Shown one piece after another: positions 11,401 to 58,984 of a stretch of 64,000 nt of DNA. This DNA comes from Datnioides undecimradiatus (taxonomy: Eukaryota > Chordata > Actinopteri > Lobotiformes > Datnioididae): contig WARS01000034.1 of NCBI GenBank assembly GCA_008933995.1, positions 4,442,707 through 4,506,706 on the forward strand, in the 5' to 3' direction. Position 1 is the first letter of the stretch, and each line of letters starts with the position of its first letter. The notes beneath the pieces are model-generated. The model searched no databases. It saw only the letters and a program-made list of their open reading frames with translations, and was not told where the DNA came from. A program made the position numbers and the translations under genes.

Positions 11401-13040
11401 ACCGAGACCTGCCCCGATACCAATGGTAGGCGATTATCACACAGAAATAAATAATTCCTATGTTTTGAGAATGTTGTGTTTTGATGTACCTTGCACACTG
11501 GTGTGAATGTCACCCAGGCTGTACAAGCGATAAATCTGACCTCTCTGTGTCTCTTTCTCAGGCCTGTCATTCCGCGAGGAACAGTGCCTGGCCCACAATG
11601 ATATGTCAGCCCAAGTGTCGCTGGGTTCAGGCGAGGGTGTCGAGTGGGTGCCCAAGTATGCTGGAGTTTCACCCAAAGACCGCTGCAAGCTGGTGTGCCG
11701 GGCCAAGGGGACTGGATACTTCTTTGTTCTCAAATCCAAGGTGAGAGCTGCTAGATGATAAATGATATACATAAACTCTCTGTTTTGTTTTATTACTTTG
11801 TTTCAACATTCTCGGGGTCTTAGTTAGTCCCAGTCCCATTACATGCACAGACCTGCAAGTCGAAGGACAGGCTATTGTAATGTCTCTCAGCCCCTGGGCT
11901 ACAGTCTCGCCAGGGAAAAGACTTTTACTTTTTACCTTTTGACTGAGACTCTTATGTAACGACTAGACACAACTATTGAGTCCCATTTGTGCCTCGCTGC
12001 TGCCCCCAGGTGGCTGATGGAACACCCTGCAGCCCAGACTCCACCACCGTTTGCGTCCAAGGCCAGTGTGTCAAGGCCGGTTGTGATCGCATCATCGGCT
12101 CCAACCGGCGCTTTGATAAGTGCGGTGTGTGTGGTGGGGATGGCTCCACCTGCAAGAAGGTGTCTGGCTCTCTGGAGCGTGCAAGGTAAACATCTTACAG
12201 CCATTTTAATTGTAATGAGTAAAATAAACACTAAACCTCGTGGCATGTATGTAAAAATGATTTTCATGGCTTAGTCTGATCGCTGTGTGTTTCTATTTCA
12301 GGCCTGGTTACCAAGATGTTGTAACTATCCCTGCTGGTGCTACCCACGTGGATGTCAAGCAACGTGCCCCAGGAAACGGTCGCCATGATAACAGCTACCT
12401 GGCTGTGCGTCGCCAGGATGGAACCTATCTCTTAAATGGAGATTACAAGCTGATGACCATGGAGACTGACATAGCCTTGCGGGGGGCGCTGTTGCGATAC
12501 AGTGGCTCCTCTGCCACCCTTGAGCGCATCCGGAGCTTCTCCCCCCTCCCTGAGCCGCTCACCATCCAGGTGCTGTCTGTAGGCGAAGCCCCAAGGCCCA
12601 GGGTAAAGTACAGCTACTTTGCACCTCGACCCAACAACGCTGCTTCAGGTTCCAACAACGGAGGTCGCCGCCAGTCCATCAATGCCATCCGAGAAGTGGG
12701 CGGAGCTGAGTGGACCCTAAGGGAATGGGGTCCATGCTCCCAGACTTGTGGAGGAGGTATGCAGCAGAGAGAGGTGGTGTGTCTAGATCCTCAAGGTCGT
12801 CCCTCCAAAGATTGCCCAGAGGAGCTGCGCCCCTTGGCCTCACGGTCCTGTGCCACCCAGCCCTGTCCTTCCTGGCTTCTGGGAGAATGGTCGGTATGCT
12901 CCAAGACCTGTGGCAGAGGCTTCCGCAAACGCCAGCTGCGCTGCATCGGCCATGATGGCCGCTCACTAACCCATGACAGCTGTGACCCCAAAGATCGGCC
13001 GCGACCCCTGCTGGAACTGTGCAATCAGGGCGCCTGTTAA
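8486..13040 (+). CDS. adamts1: ADAMTS1 metalloprotease, complete
   Basis: Secreted zinc metalloprotease of the extracellular matrix (aggrecan, versican). Eight coding exons join in frame: 8486-9110, 9962-10302, 10412-10544, 10643-11100, 11239-11425, 11562-11740, 12010-12185, 12302-13040. They predict 945 residues (human 967). Domains in order: signal peptide (about 1-24), prodomain, and furin site HRSRR before FVST (about residue 215). The reprolysin domain has the zinc motif [12 protein letters not shown] (H364, E365, H368, H374), interrupted by intron 3. Then come the disintegrin-like region, TSR1 (about 523-580), the Cys-rich domain, the spacer (from about 700), TSR2 (about 835) and TSR3 (about 890). 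Two TSRs after the spacer are diagnostic of ADAMTS1. The start is MM at 8486; the frame stays open upstream but has no earlier ATG after 8426. Four uORFs precede it. No key residue is missing. Confidence 0.97.
9111..9961 (+). other. adamts1: adamts1 intron 1
   Basis: GTAAGA donor at 9111 and CTCAG acceptor at 9957-9961. It contains a G-rich block (about 9430-9535) with several runs of four or more G on the + strand, a G-quadruplex candidate. It also holds a TGAGTCA motif at 9721-9727. No additional exon is seen. Confidence 0.7.
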
Positions 13041-14211
13041 GGACTGCTTCCACAATCTAACCTCCTTTCATACACCCAGCCGTAAGAAAGGCACCAGATA
13101 AAGACTCTGATCTTCACCGCCTCCCTTTTTCCCCCCATGGACAATTACAGAGGCTGATGAACGTTTACATCCAGAGCAAAGTGTTGCAGGTTTTAATGGG
13201 TTCCAGGTAGTCTAACAGTCCCACATGTCAATGGGTTCACAGTGATTGCGACTCTAAAGGCCAGGCGTCAGTCCCCAGTGACACTTCCACCCAGTTGCAG
13301 CAACACAGACTGATTACAGCTTGCTGCCAGCCTGGCCTCAGTGCAGCAGTGGCACATTCTGCCTCCCATTAGCGGAAGAAAGCACCACAGACATTCCTGA
13401 CTTCCTAAAGGAGCCTGCTGCTTGGCGTGCCAACGTCATGCTCGTCTGTGCGTGTATGTGTGTGTGTGAGACTGCGTCAAATTTTAATGCATGTATATGA
13501 TGTTTGTCCAAGCTGGGCTGGATGGACACATATGGGTGGGGCGTGGGTGGGTGCTGGGGTGGGGGTTATCGCAGAGTATATAAAGAAACAAATGAAAGAG
13601 AATAGCTCTTATTCTACGTGCTCACCCCATCAGGTATGGAAAACAAGATAGCTAATAGTCATAGTGTTTATGTTCAAACTTGCCAGTTTATTTATCACAA
13701 ACCTGTAGCACTTCATCTTTGTTTTTGCCAGCGGCACATTGTAACACCCAGTTGTCTCTAAATGCCTCAGTACACAGTACTTTATCCTTTAGCCATATCT
13801 TGCCCTCGTCTACACAGCCTTCAATGAGGGAACTCTTCAGAGACCAAAGAGGAGTGCGAGAGAGTGCGTGCGCGCGTGCGTGTGTGTGCATGTGTGTGTT
13901 TGCATGTGTGGAGACCTAAAGAGGGACTTGTCTCCTGCTACTACTTCATAAGTAAGTCTCTCCTGCCTTCTGCGAAGGCAATGTTGTTGTTTTTGTTTTT
14001 TCTATCAAGTCTTTTCCTTTTGTACAGAATATCCAAACATTATTTATTTTTGTACAGCCTGTTAAATATAATCATGTGGCTTTTTTTAATATTATTTTTT
14101 ATTTGTCATTGAGATCACAGAAGGGAGTAGAATATATAGAGTATTTATACAGTGTTAAATATATATATATATAAATAAATATATATATATGGTCCTAGGT
14201 TCATGAATAAA
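13041..14211 (+). other. adamts1: adamts1 3' UTR with AATAAA
   Basis: Runs from the TAA at 13038-13040 to the poly(A) signal AATAAA at 14206-14211, which is followed by a GT-rich downstream element (CCGGTGTGTTTTTT). The distal part is AU-rich: ATTATTTATTTTT near 14038 and an (AT)n tract at 14159-14190. That composition fits AU-rich-element control of an immediate-early-type mRNA, which is how mammalian ADAMTS1 behaves. Confidence 0.75.
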
Positions 14212-15858
14212 GTATCACATTGACTTGTGCAGCCAATGTCTCCGGTGTGTTTTTTCTGATTGCACTCACTTTCACACACGTGCACACACATTATAAATGC
14301 TTTATTTAAATCTGCCAGTTACATAACCAACGTCCACACAATGCAAGTATATACAGAGGTCTTTTGTGTCTTGTGTTTTTCCATAGGACATATAAGACAA
14401 TTTATGAAATAGTGACATCTGGGCAAAATGTCCTCACAGTGTTGAAATGTCCCAGGTAAAATGGTGAAACAGGTCCTCCAAAGATAAAAATACAAGTATG
14501 TGTGCAGGCGTGTGTGATTCTTTAATCCTGGTGAGCTCTAGGGGGCGCCTCCACTTAACACAGTTCTGGAAAGATATGGTAATCTGTGAACAGATTATTG
14601 TAAAACAGCTTTCGTCCACTAGATGGGAGTATTTCCGCACGTCTCTCGTTTTGCATACCTCGTCCTCTTTTAAATGCATGGAAATAGCGGCCGGATCCAG
14701 CTGCTGGAGGGCAAAACTGAACATGTGGGCTGTTAATAACTTTTCTGGGGCAGTTGTCAATTTTGCCCAGTTTGTAATCCAGCCCTGAGTCGGTGACGTG
14801 CTAATGTGTCCGCCGGTCCGTTCCAAACAAATTTTTGAATTTATGAATGTAATGAGCTACTCGTTGGCCTCAGGTGCATTAATATTCAAGCTAGGATTTC
14901 ATATCAACACAAGGTTTTGACATTGCACAGACTGTGAGGAATCAACACAGCCTAACTATCATTATTACTCGCGTCTTCTCCTGAACTTCCTGCTCCCAAT
15001 CTGGGACCAGAAAATACGTCAGCATTGTCACCAGAAGCCGAGGCCTGTGTGGCACTTCCTGCTGGGCCCTGAGGAAGATGATCTCCCGCCCTGACGGCTC
15101 CCACTACAGCACAAAGGAAATCATTATCCTGTAATTATGGATGGTTAAGAAGAAGATTGGCCATCTCTGTAATCTGCGTAATAGTATAATGTGTCACCAG
15201 GCTTTGTAAGCCTAAACAACTGCCATAGGCGAGGGTGTGCGTCGCGTGTTTGTTCTCTGATTTTACAACTGACGAAGGAAAACACACGATCCTGCAGGGG
15301 AGACGTCATCATTAGCAAAACGCCACATATGCCCGCGTTACTCTCTTTACCTGTTTGTTCCTTCATGTCTCGGCGTCACATCATTCCGGCTTTTAAAGAA
15401 ACATCTGGAAGGCATTATGAATCATCCCCGCTCGATGTGGGTGGCATTTCCCGAGACTAAATTGTCTTCATCCTTTTGCCACCCTCGGTTGCCCGTGAAG
15501 GTTTGTTGAAATGACGGCAAATTTGATCCGGCTTCGAAACGAAACGGCGTTCAGGTAAACGTCCGGGCAAAATAGTCATTATTCCTCCGCGCATGTCGAA
15601 TCCTCTAATTAAATCATATTAGGAAAACATATACATATTGCTGCTGTCTAGTTGCTCCTACAAAATATTATCATTTATCATGATCTTTTGCTTTTTTGGA
15701 TTGTGAGCTTTGTGAGTTGCCATGTTCACAGCCTCCCAGGGGCCTTTCCAGAGCCATAATTTAGCTCTTTAATTATCAGTTTTACGACTACAGTTGAGTC
15801 CCAACAGGTTAGCACAAGTGGCGTATTTCATCCAAAGTATTCCCAGCACAGAGGGGAG

Positions 15859-15892
<34 letters not shown>

Positions 15893-17357
15893 TGGGCGTG
15901 GTGGTCTGCCACATGCTGTGTTTGTCTATAGGTGCAAGGGGAACAGTGGGAAATTAAAGTTTTTGCATTATATGTAGTTTGAGTTGTTTGCACCCAATAG
16001 AAAACTAATGCTGCACCCTCACTCTTCCTGCCCCATCTAAGTGTGGGGGTGACACCCTCTTCTTGGGGGCTCCTGACAAAAACTGGTCCACTGCTCATCC
16101 TGTACCTGGGAGAGTGGGTCCAGAATACCTGGAACCAGACTTAGTTAGCATGTTTATGGGATATGCAGCGTGCAAGCGGATAACCGCCACAGTAAATGTG
16201 CATTTTGACACAGATCAAACAAGTTTCCAATGAACTCAGAACAAACAAAACATTTGAGACACCGTGAGATCACAACTTTGCTTCTTCACATCAAAGCCTG
16301 TCTCTAATCGCATCAGGTGTGTGTCCTTGCCCTGTTTCTCACATGATAGCTGCCTGTTGCATCAGTGCTAATGGGATGAAGTTTGCAGGTTACCCCATCC
16401 GTCACGTAGTTACCCCCCCCCCCGGGGCAGATTTAACTAATAACAAAAATACCGCATTGTCACACAGGTGCGAAGCGGCATGCTGCGCCGCCGCGGGTCA
16501 TTGCTGCCTGATTCCGCTTTCATCTCAATAGAGGTCGTGATGTGACGGCGGCGTGTGAAGCGGGAGCTGCGCGCGCACGCATAGAAACGCACGCACCCTT
16601 ATTGCGCGAAGCAAACAGGGACAATGAGAGCAAAACCGGAAATATGGGAATCCTGCCTTCAAAACAAAAGCACAATTAAGGGCAAATATTATGACCAATA
16701 CTTTCATTACGAACATCTACACACTGATAAATCTACTAATAATTGTTTTATTAAGTTTAAAGTAAAAATCTGGCTAAATTAATGGAAAACACACACTAAC
16801 AAACAACCAACAATAAACAACAATCGGTCAATCTGTGACTCGGTTTAATGGCATGGTGTGTACAGCAACATTAATGCACAGCATGCAGAACTTTGCTGAG
16901 GAAAGAGAAAGACAGAAAGAGGCTCTATCTCACATCGAACGGCTTCAGACAAATGCACACTGGCTTTTAAAAGCTGCAAACAAATGTTGTGCAGACACCA
17001 GGAAGCATCAGCGGCGGAGGGGAAAATAAACACAACGCACACACGCTCAGAAAAACGCAAAAGAGCGTGCGTGTAATACAAATAGGGAACTAAAACAAAC
17101 AAACAAACAAACGTGTTTCCAAACAGTAAAACGTTGGAAGAAGAATGTGATTAATATTAGCACTGGGGTGATAATTAAAAAAGAAATAATAGGAAAAACA
17201 AAAAGCGGATGTTTTATTTATAAAAGCAAATAATGGAAATTCAATTCATTTTGGTTTTATTTTGAAAATATTGACTAGAAGATTTTTCTTTACATGGTTG
17301 CTGACTTCATACTCCTCTCTCTCCTCGGCGTAAACTCAACAGGGTAATTTGAGCAAC
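14212..17357. other. Intergenic, adamts1-cyyr1
   Basis: No conserved coding exon is seen on either strand. It contains a (GT)15 microsatellite at 15861-15891 and GC-rich patches around 15430-15600 and 16480-16620. Confidence 0.5.
15861..15891. repeat. (GT)15 microsatellite
   Basis: Uninterrupted GT dinucleotide run in the adamts1-cyyr1 intergenic region. Confidence 0.95.
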
Positions 17358-17397
17358 CGGGGGAGGGTAGGAGGGGAGGATGGGAGGGGAATAAAAA
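17358..17397 (+). promoter_or_regulatory. cyyr1: cyyr1 core promoter: G-run block and TATA-like box
   Basis: Five G-runs of three or more between 17358 and 17389 lead directly into AATAAAAAG (17390-17398), a TATA-like element. A purine-rich leader follows, with the cyyr1 ATG at 17671. Transcription probably starts near 17420. The core-promoter assignment is inferred from position and motif only. Confidence 0.45.
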
Positions 17398-17558
17398 GCT
17401 CAGCAGGCAGTCAGAGGTGTGGGAACAGGACGGAGCAGGGTAGAGTAGACGCTCACACGTGGAGGAACAAGCGGAGCTCCACTTTAGAGGGGAAATATTA
17501 TAAATAACCCGGAGTGATCGGGAGCAGTTGGCCGTGGGGGTGGAGGGGGAGCACCACG

Positions 17559-17585
17559 ATGATCCTGGAGGAGCCTAATAGGTGA
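17559..17585 (+). promoter_or_regulatory. cyyr1: uORF in cyyr1 leader
   Basis: An ATG in good context (CACCACG before ATGA) starts an 8-codon ORF ending in TGA, 85 bases before the main ATG at 17671. Confidence 0.45.
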
Positions 17586-17670
17586 CTGCTCCAAACACCG
17601 GAAAGAAGCGCCGCTCGCCGCCTTCTGTCACTGATCAAGAAAGTAAAAACGCCGTGGTGACCGAAGGGTC

Positions 17671-23627
<5,957 letters not shown>

Positions 23628-24316
23628 ATCCCTGCAGCGTGGCTCATCCACCGGGCCAGCTCAGAAGAAAGTCTCATGGCCTGGTTTTTCCACACTTGGA
23701 GACTCCTGCACATCTCCGGCCTCTAAAGCTGTTGCTAATGTGGTTAAAAACAGTTTAAATGCCCTGGAACATTTTCATATTTCCAGAAAAAAGAAGCAAC
23801 CCAGTGCAATATTGCTCAGCAGGCCAGAATTCCCAGCTGCAGGGTGTAAGCGTCACTGCATTTCTGCTGCTCGGCAGCTGACTCTGGACCAAATGGTGGG
23901 GAAATAAGTAACAATTTAACACGATGTTGGTCAGGAGAACGCCCCCCCAACACATCCACATTCTGATAGACTGGTAGCAGCCCCACTAGCCTGCAGCTGC
24001 AGCAACTTTTTCCCCGCTAATAACCAATATCCTTATCCGTCCCTGGCTGTGCACATCAAAGGCACCGCACCGCTTTGATGAAGGTGAAGACCACTTTTGT
24101 CAGCATGGAGGGGAACCTGACATCACTGGAGGAGAAAAGTCTTTCCAGGACACAATGTAGACTCTGCTTTTATTGAAAGTTATCTATTCCCCCCCCCCCA
24201 GTTTTCTTAAAAACCTGATTTATGTCTGTGACTGGGGTGGAAGTTGTTTTTTTAACATGTTACGTGTGGACCTGAAATGCATTCACACAACAGACTTGAA
24301 TATGATGCATAATAAA
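23628..24316 (+). other. cyyr1: cyyr1 3' UTR with AATAAA
   Basis: From the TGA at 23625-23627 to AATAAA at 24311-24316. A weaker alternative signal, ATTAAA, lies at 24671-24676. Confidence 0.6.
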
Positions 24317-25136
24317 ACTGAACTTAATGGCGTGGACAAGTTGAAAGGATTGGTTTGTTGGTAATCAACTGTTTTTATTGCCTTACTTGAAACAATGTGA
24401 GTGTGAAAACTGAGCTGGGGGGTCTCGCTCAGTTGAACCAAAGTGGATTCTCCTTGAAATGAAAAGCATTATTATTCAGCATTTCAATTGCAGTTATGGG
24501 CTAATTATGGTTTGTAAATGACAGTGGATGGACCTCACTGTGTAACAAAGTGAATTGATCTCACTACGACGGTTGACTGTGAATGACGGAAGGGATTTAA
24601 CTGTATTAATGTGTCAGGTACATGATTTTAAGTGTTTGTTTTATTGGCTGTGTTGTAAATTAAATATGTGATTAAAGCGTTTTTAAAGTAAGCAATGGCG
24701 CCTACAGCCTCCATTTCTTCATATGAATGATCAATAATGCACGCCTGTGTGCGCGTGCGCCGAATGTGAGAATGTTGTGTGCATAAAAACGGGAATGACT
24801 GCGCACGAGGCCGTTGATGTAAACTACGTGCGCGCGCGAGTCTGGAGTCTACAGTGTACATAGGAGATAAAAATGTGCGCGCGTGTGTCAGAAAGATAAC
24901 GTGTGTGTGAGTGGTAGACAGCGTGCGTGCGCATATTCTATGTGTGTGTATGTGTGTTAATCCCACTCGGCTGTGGTCAGGTGATCCGGCGCTGAGCAGC
25001 TGTGCAGCCTCGGTATAGCTCATCATCAGACAACGGGAGTCACCGGCGCTGAACGCACTCAGCTTCTCACCCGACGCAAACGCTAAACTGTTCGGTGAAA
25101 ACACTGCTTTTGGGAGCGCCGCGTCCGTCAAACGAC
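24317..25136 (+). promoter_or_regulatory. app: app upstream region and 5' leader
   Basis: There is no TATA box at a convincing distance from the app ATG at 25137. From about 24750 to 24935 the sequence alternates purine-pyrimidine with repeated TGCGCA/GCGCGTGCGC motifs, resembling NRF-1 half-sites and prone to Z-DNA. The leader next to the ATG is GC-rich. This fits the TATA-less, GC-rich promoter described for mammalian APP. Transcription start is not determinable here. Confidence 0.45.
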
Positions 25137-54870
<29,734 letters not shown>

Positions 54871-57351
54871 GGAGAATGCCACACACACACACATCCACAC
54901 ATAAACACACACACACACAAACATACATCTCCTCCCACACATCACGCACCTCCCCTCCCCGTCCTCCTCCTCCTCCTCCCCGATTAGTCCCACATCTCCA
55001 AAAGGCAGTGTGGCTTAGATCATTAGCGTGACTGAAATAGTCAGTCACGAGCATACAGAGCGACTGTAGCCAGGGTTTTCTCTCCTCTTTGCCTGGGCGG
55101 ACTCTGCGGCCAAGCTAGTTTGCACCAAGTTTGTTCACTTTATCGGAGCAAGACGCCTTTTCACTAAAGAAAGGCGTGTTTATATAGCTCCACCTGGGCC
55201 TGCTGATGTATGGAAAAAAAGGCCCCGCCCAGTGCATCGAAACAAACCCACTCTTTGGGGAACGAGCACGCCCTCTCCACACTGATTCAGGGCCAGTGTA
55301 TAGCTGGGGTTTTCTTCGCGTGGGATGGTTTTTTTGGCGTGGGCTTGTGTAGGCAAATCTGACCACTGATCAGCAGGATTTTCGGCGCACGCTGACCTGG
55401 GCCTCATTTACAAGAAGCGGTTGCACGGAGAATCATTTCAGGTCATGTCTCAACATGTGGACGTACTCATATTCATCTGTTTCTACCATATTCTTTGTAA
55501 TGATTATATGATAAAAGATAGGCCCAAATCAAGCAACGTGATTTTTATAAATGAAGCCCAGACTTTCCCCACCTACTGCACCACTACTGCACTCACTCTA
55601 CAGTCTACACTGGAGTATAAGTGAGCCTCCCCTCCTCCTCCTCCTCCTCCTCCCTCCATCCCTCCATCCCTCCCTCCATCCTCTTTTCTTTGTGCATTCT
55701 TACAACAGCTGGGCTGTGCTAAGTCACAACAAGGCTCTCAAGGATATCTGGAGACGCTGATGATAATGAACACGTTGATGACGATGGTAGTAATTATGTA
55801 TTCCGAATGAGCTGTTTTTATTTTGGAGTTTTTCTCTTTGGTTTCCAGTTTTGTTTTTCAAAAAAGAAAGAAAACGGAGAAAAAAAAAAAAAGTCAACCG
55901 ATGTAAAGTCCTTTTTTTAAATTGCGTGTAATGTTAATGAAGTAATGCTGAAGTCTTAGCTGTTCCTATGTAGTGCATGACAACAATGACAACAGGATTT
56001 GGAGAAAAAACAAAAAAAAAAATCTGAGATCTTATCGCTGCTCTCTCTTGAGATCCTTTCTCACGTATAGATTGTCATTCTAGCAAGATTGTACATTTAG
56101 TATCTTCTCGTGATCACGTGACTTCAAACAATAATGAAAAATATATATAAATCTAGATGAACGGGCTCTGCTTTGATATCATGTAAAATACACATTTAAA
56201 AAAGAGATCTGTGATTTTGGAATTTAAGTGTGTCTCTTGTGTTTTGTTTTTTAAACCATGCTTTGTTCCTGAAGCTACAGGAGGGGGGCTGGCTTCGTCT
56301 CTGTTTGTATATTATTCATTCACTGATCTATATTGTGTTAAAATCCTCATAATAGGGGCTCTCAGAAATCACCCCCTTTCATTTCTGCTCTTTTTGTTCA
56401 ATTCATGTCGCTGTGTTTCTTGGAAAGGGCGCGTTGGTGGGTGTGAAGGTTACCGGGAGCGGGAATAGAAACGGATAAACAGGAGGAATCCGGTAACGGG
56501 GGATGGGTTAGGATTATCTCTGCCTGTATGTGTTTGTCATTTTCAGTCTGGTGTTTTCGTCCAGTTGTAGGCCGACGCCGTCTATTTTTTTTATTTTTTA
56601 GGTTTCGTAATCAGTTTGCTGTCTGCTGATAGAACAGGTGGAGTGCTGAGAGGAGGAGGAAGCAGGACAAGGTAGAGAGGAAATGACTTGCAGTTCCGGA
56701 TGGATAGCCAGCCAGGCAGGCAGTCTGTATATATAATGGATTTTCACTCCCCCTCCCCTCCAGCACCTCCCCTCTCTCCCTCCTTCGCCTTCACTCCCCC
56801 TCCGGCATGCTGCTCACCTCTCTGCCATCAACGCACACTTGACTCCTCAGAGGCAGAGCACTGTAGTCTGTATATAGATGATAGGTGTTCACCACCAAGA
56901 GACAGCTGAGAGCCAGCCGGGGATGTGAAAGCTGGGATCAAACATGAGTCAGAGGTAAATTCAAGCTAACAGTAGGTAAGACACCCCCCCCCTCACTCTG
57001 TTCGTCGTCACACAGTCAGCTCATGTTAAAGGTGTGCCACCATCTCCACATCACATTGAAAAGAAATACAGCGTGGCCTCTCGCTCTGTTATTAAAGCTA
57101 ATGGCGAGTAAGATCGATGAGGGGATGCTGAGTGAAATGTACATATGGAGGCTGCAGTGGGGTGGGTCCGTGGTTTTCAGAGGGTGCTCAGTAGAAGCCC
57201 GACAGAGGGCAGTAGAGTAGAAGAGGAAGCAGGATTTTCTTTCTATCTTTTTCTGTGGATTATATATTGGTTTTGTTTTCCACTGTGTAATATTGTGCAG
57301 GCCATTTGCATTGACTGGGAAAACGCTTTCTACACTGTATTCCATAATAAA
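54871..57351 (+). other. app: app 3' UTR with AATAAA
   Basis: Starts after the TGA at 54868-54870 and reaches AATAAA at 57346-57351, followed by a TGTGGCTTTGTGTTTTT downstream element. It contains CA runs just after the stop, CTCCTCC/TCCCTCCATC runs (54960-54980, 55628-55682) and A-rich blocks (55858-56020). At about 2.5 kb it is longer than the human 3' UTR. Confidence 0.75.
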
Positions 57352-58200
57352 GTTTTGAATGTACATACAGTTACTGTGGCTTTGTGTTTTTATTAGGTTC
57401 ACACGCAAACGACCCAGCACTTTTTGCAGTGGTTACAGTAACGTTATTCAAGTAAGCCTTTAGTAACCTTATGTATCTTAAATATTTACTTGCATATCTT
57501 AAAATGTACCTTTTTCAAACAGCTTTAATTGATATCTATGTATATCTTTTTTATATTTCTAAATATGTTAACACTCAGAGAACTTTGATGTAAGTGCTTT
57601 GAATCGTGAGCAGATAAAGTATCAGTCCAGCTGAATCACCTTGCATCCAATTTATACTACAGCACAACAGCAAAGAGAGTGGACCGCTACTTATCAAACA
57701 ATAACCAACAAACACAAACCATCTCAAATATAAGTATGTGACCAAAAATGATAAATTCTGGATTTTCTGCTGTTGAAGCATATTAGATGCAATGAAATGC
57801 ATAGAAACAAGTTACAAATAATGCAACTTGAGTAAAAGAACAACTGCAGTCAAAAACAGTGATTAAAAGTATGCATGATATATGAAATAGTAACAAGCAT
57901 TAATGCATTAAAGTTAAAAGTGATGTAGGAAATTACTAATATGTGTGAATGTCGATCTACTCTCCTTAGGCTTAGCACTGAACTGACCAAACTAAACCAA
58001 TGTGGATGGTATAAATTAAAAGAAAAGTGCAATAACAGCGTGGTTAAAAGTCAATATTAAAAATGCAAGATTACAGCTTGTGTTGTCATTATTACGATGC
58101 AAACAGCCGCAAAATAATAATAAAACATTTTTAAGTTCAAATACATTTATTGCATATGCCACTTTGGTCGATTTGTGATAAATGAACGTTATGCGAGGTC
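57352..58200. other. Intergenic, app-atp5pf
   Basis: Only about 0.85 kb. No exon on either strand. GABPA, which lies here in mammals, is not present. Confidence 0.6.
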
Positions 58201-58336
58201 AAAATAGCAATGTGCACCGCTGCGCAAAGGACGCACCATTTTGACGTTCGCGAACGCCTCCTTCGCATCACCACAATCCCACAATCCACCGCGGTCCTCC
58301 ACATTTGGCTTCCCTGCTTTAAGTGTCAAATCCAAG
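58201..58336 (+). promoter_or_regulatory. atp5pf: atp5pf promoter and non-coding exon 1
   Basis: A short CpG-containing stretch with a TGCGCA-type NRF-1-like motif (58219-58224), CCATTTTG (YY1-like) and TGACGTTCGCGA. A GTGAGT donor follows at 58337. NRF-1, YY1 and ETS elements are typical of nuclear genes for mitochondrial proteins. The transcription start is inferred to lie around 58210-58260. Confidence 0.5.
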
Positions 58337-58984
58337 GTGAGTACCGAGTTGTTGTAAAATATACTAGCAAGCCCTTAACATTACGTCGTGTGTCAGTTCT
58401 TTGCATATTAATAAATATATAGTCATTTCGTTAACGAGTGCAACGTTAGAGTAACTCTCTGCAGCACAAAATACGGCAGATGACACTTGTTAGAAAGCTG
58501 TGTCGGCTACAGTTAGCTTAGCGCCTTAGCAATAGCATGTGTAAACACATATAGCTAACTAACCGGAAGCCAGAATAAAACAGTAATATCCCTTAGGCTC
58601 GCGCGATTGAAGTTAGCCGTTCTGTAGTCTTTACTACGTAGCTAACTCAATGTCATTCAGCCGGCTAAGTGCTGCCACTGACGGAAGCTAACCCATGTTG
58701 ACTTGAAAAGCAGCTAATGCTAACGTTAAATGGCAGAAGCTGACCAGCAGCACGTCCATATTTAGGATGGATTTAAGATAGGTGACGGGGTCCTTCAAGG
58801 GTCATATCATTAAAATGATGCGTTTTAGGTTTAATGGGTTTGTAGGTTTCCAGATCTTGGCTTGTATTACATTAGCATACGCAATACAACACTTTGCTAG
58901 CAGTTTGTGCTAATGTGATGCTGACACAGAAACGCAACATACTGTGCATGTAACACCGCAACCCGTGGCTCTCTGGTCCATCAG
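58337..58984 (+). other. atp5pf: atp5pf 5' UTR intron
   Basis: Donor GTGAGT at 58337. Acceptor ATCAG at 58980-58984, so the coding ATG is the first triplet of the next exon. Several TTAGC/GCTAAC words suggest diverged repeat sequence. Confidence 0.65.
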
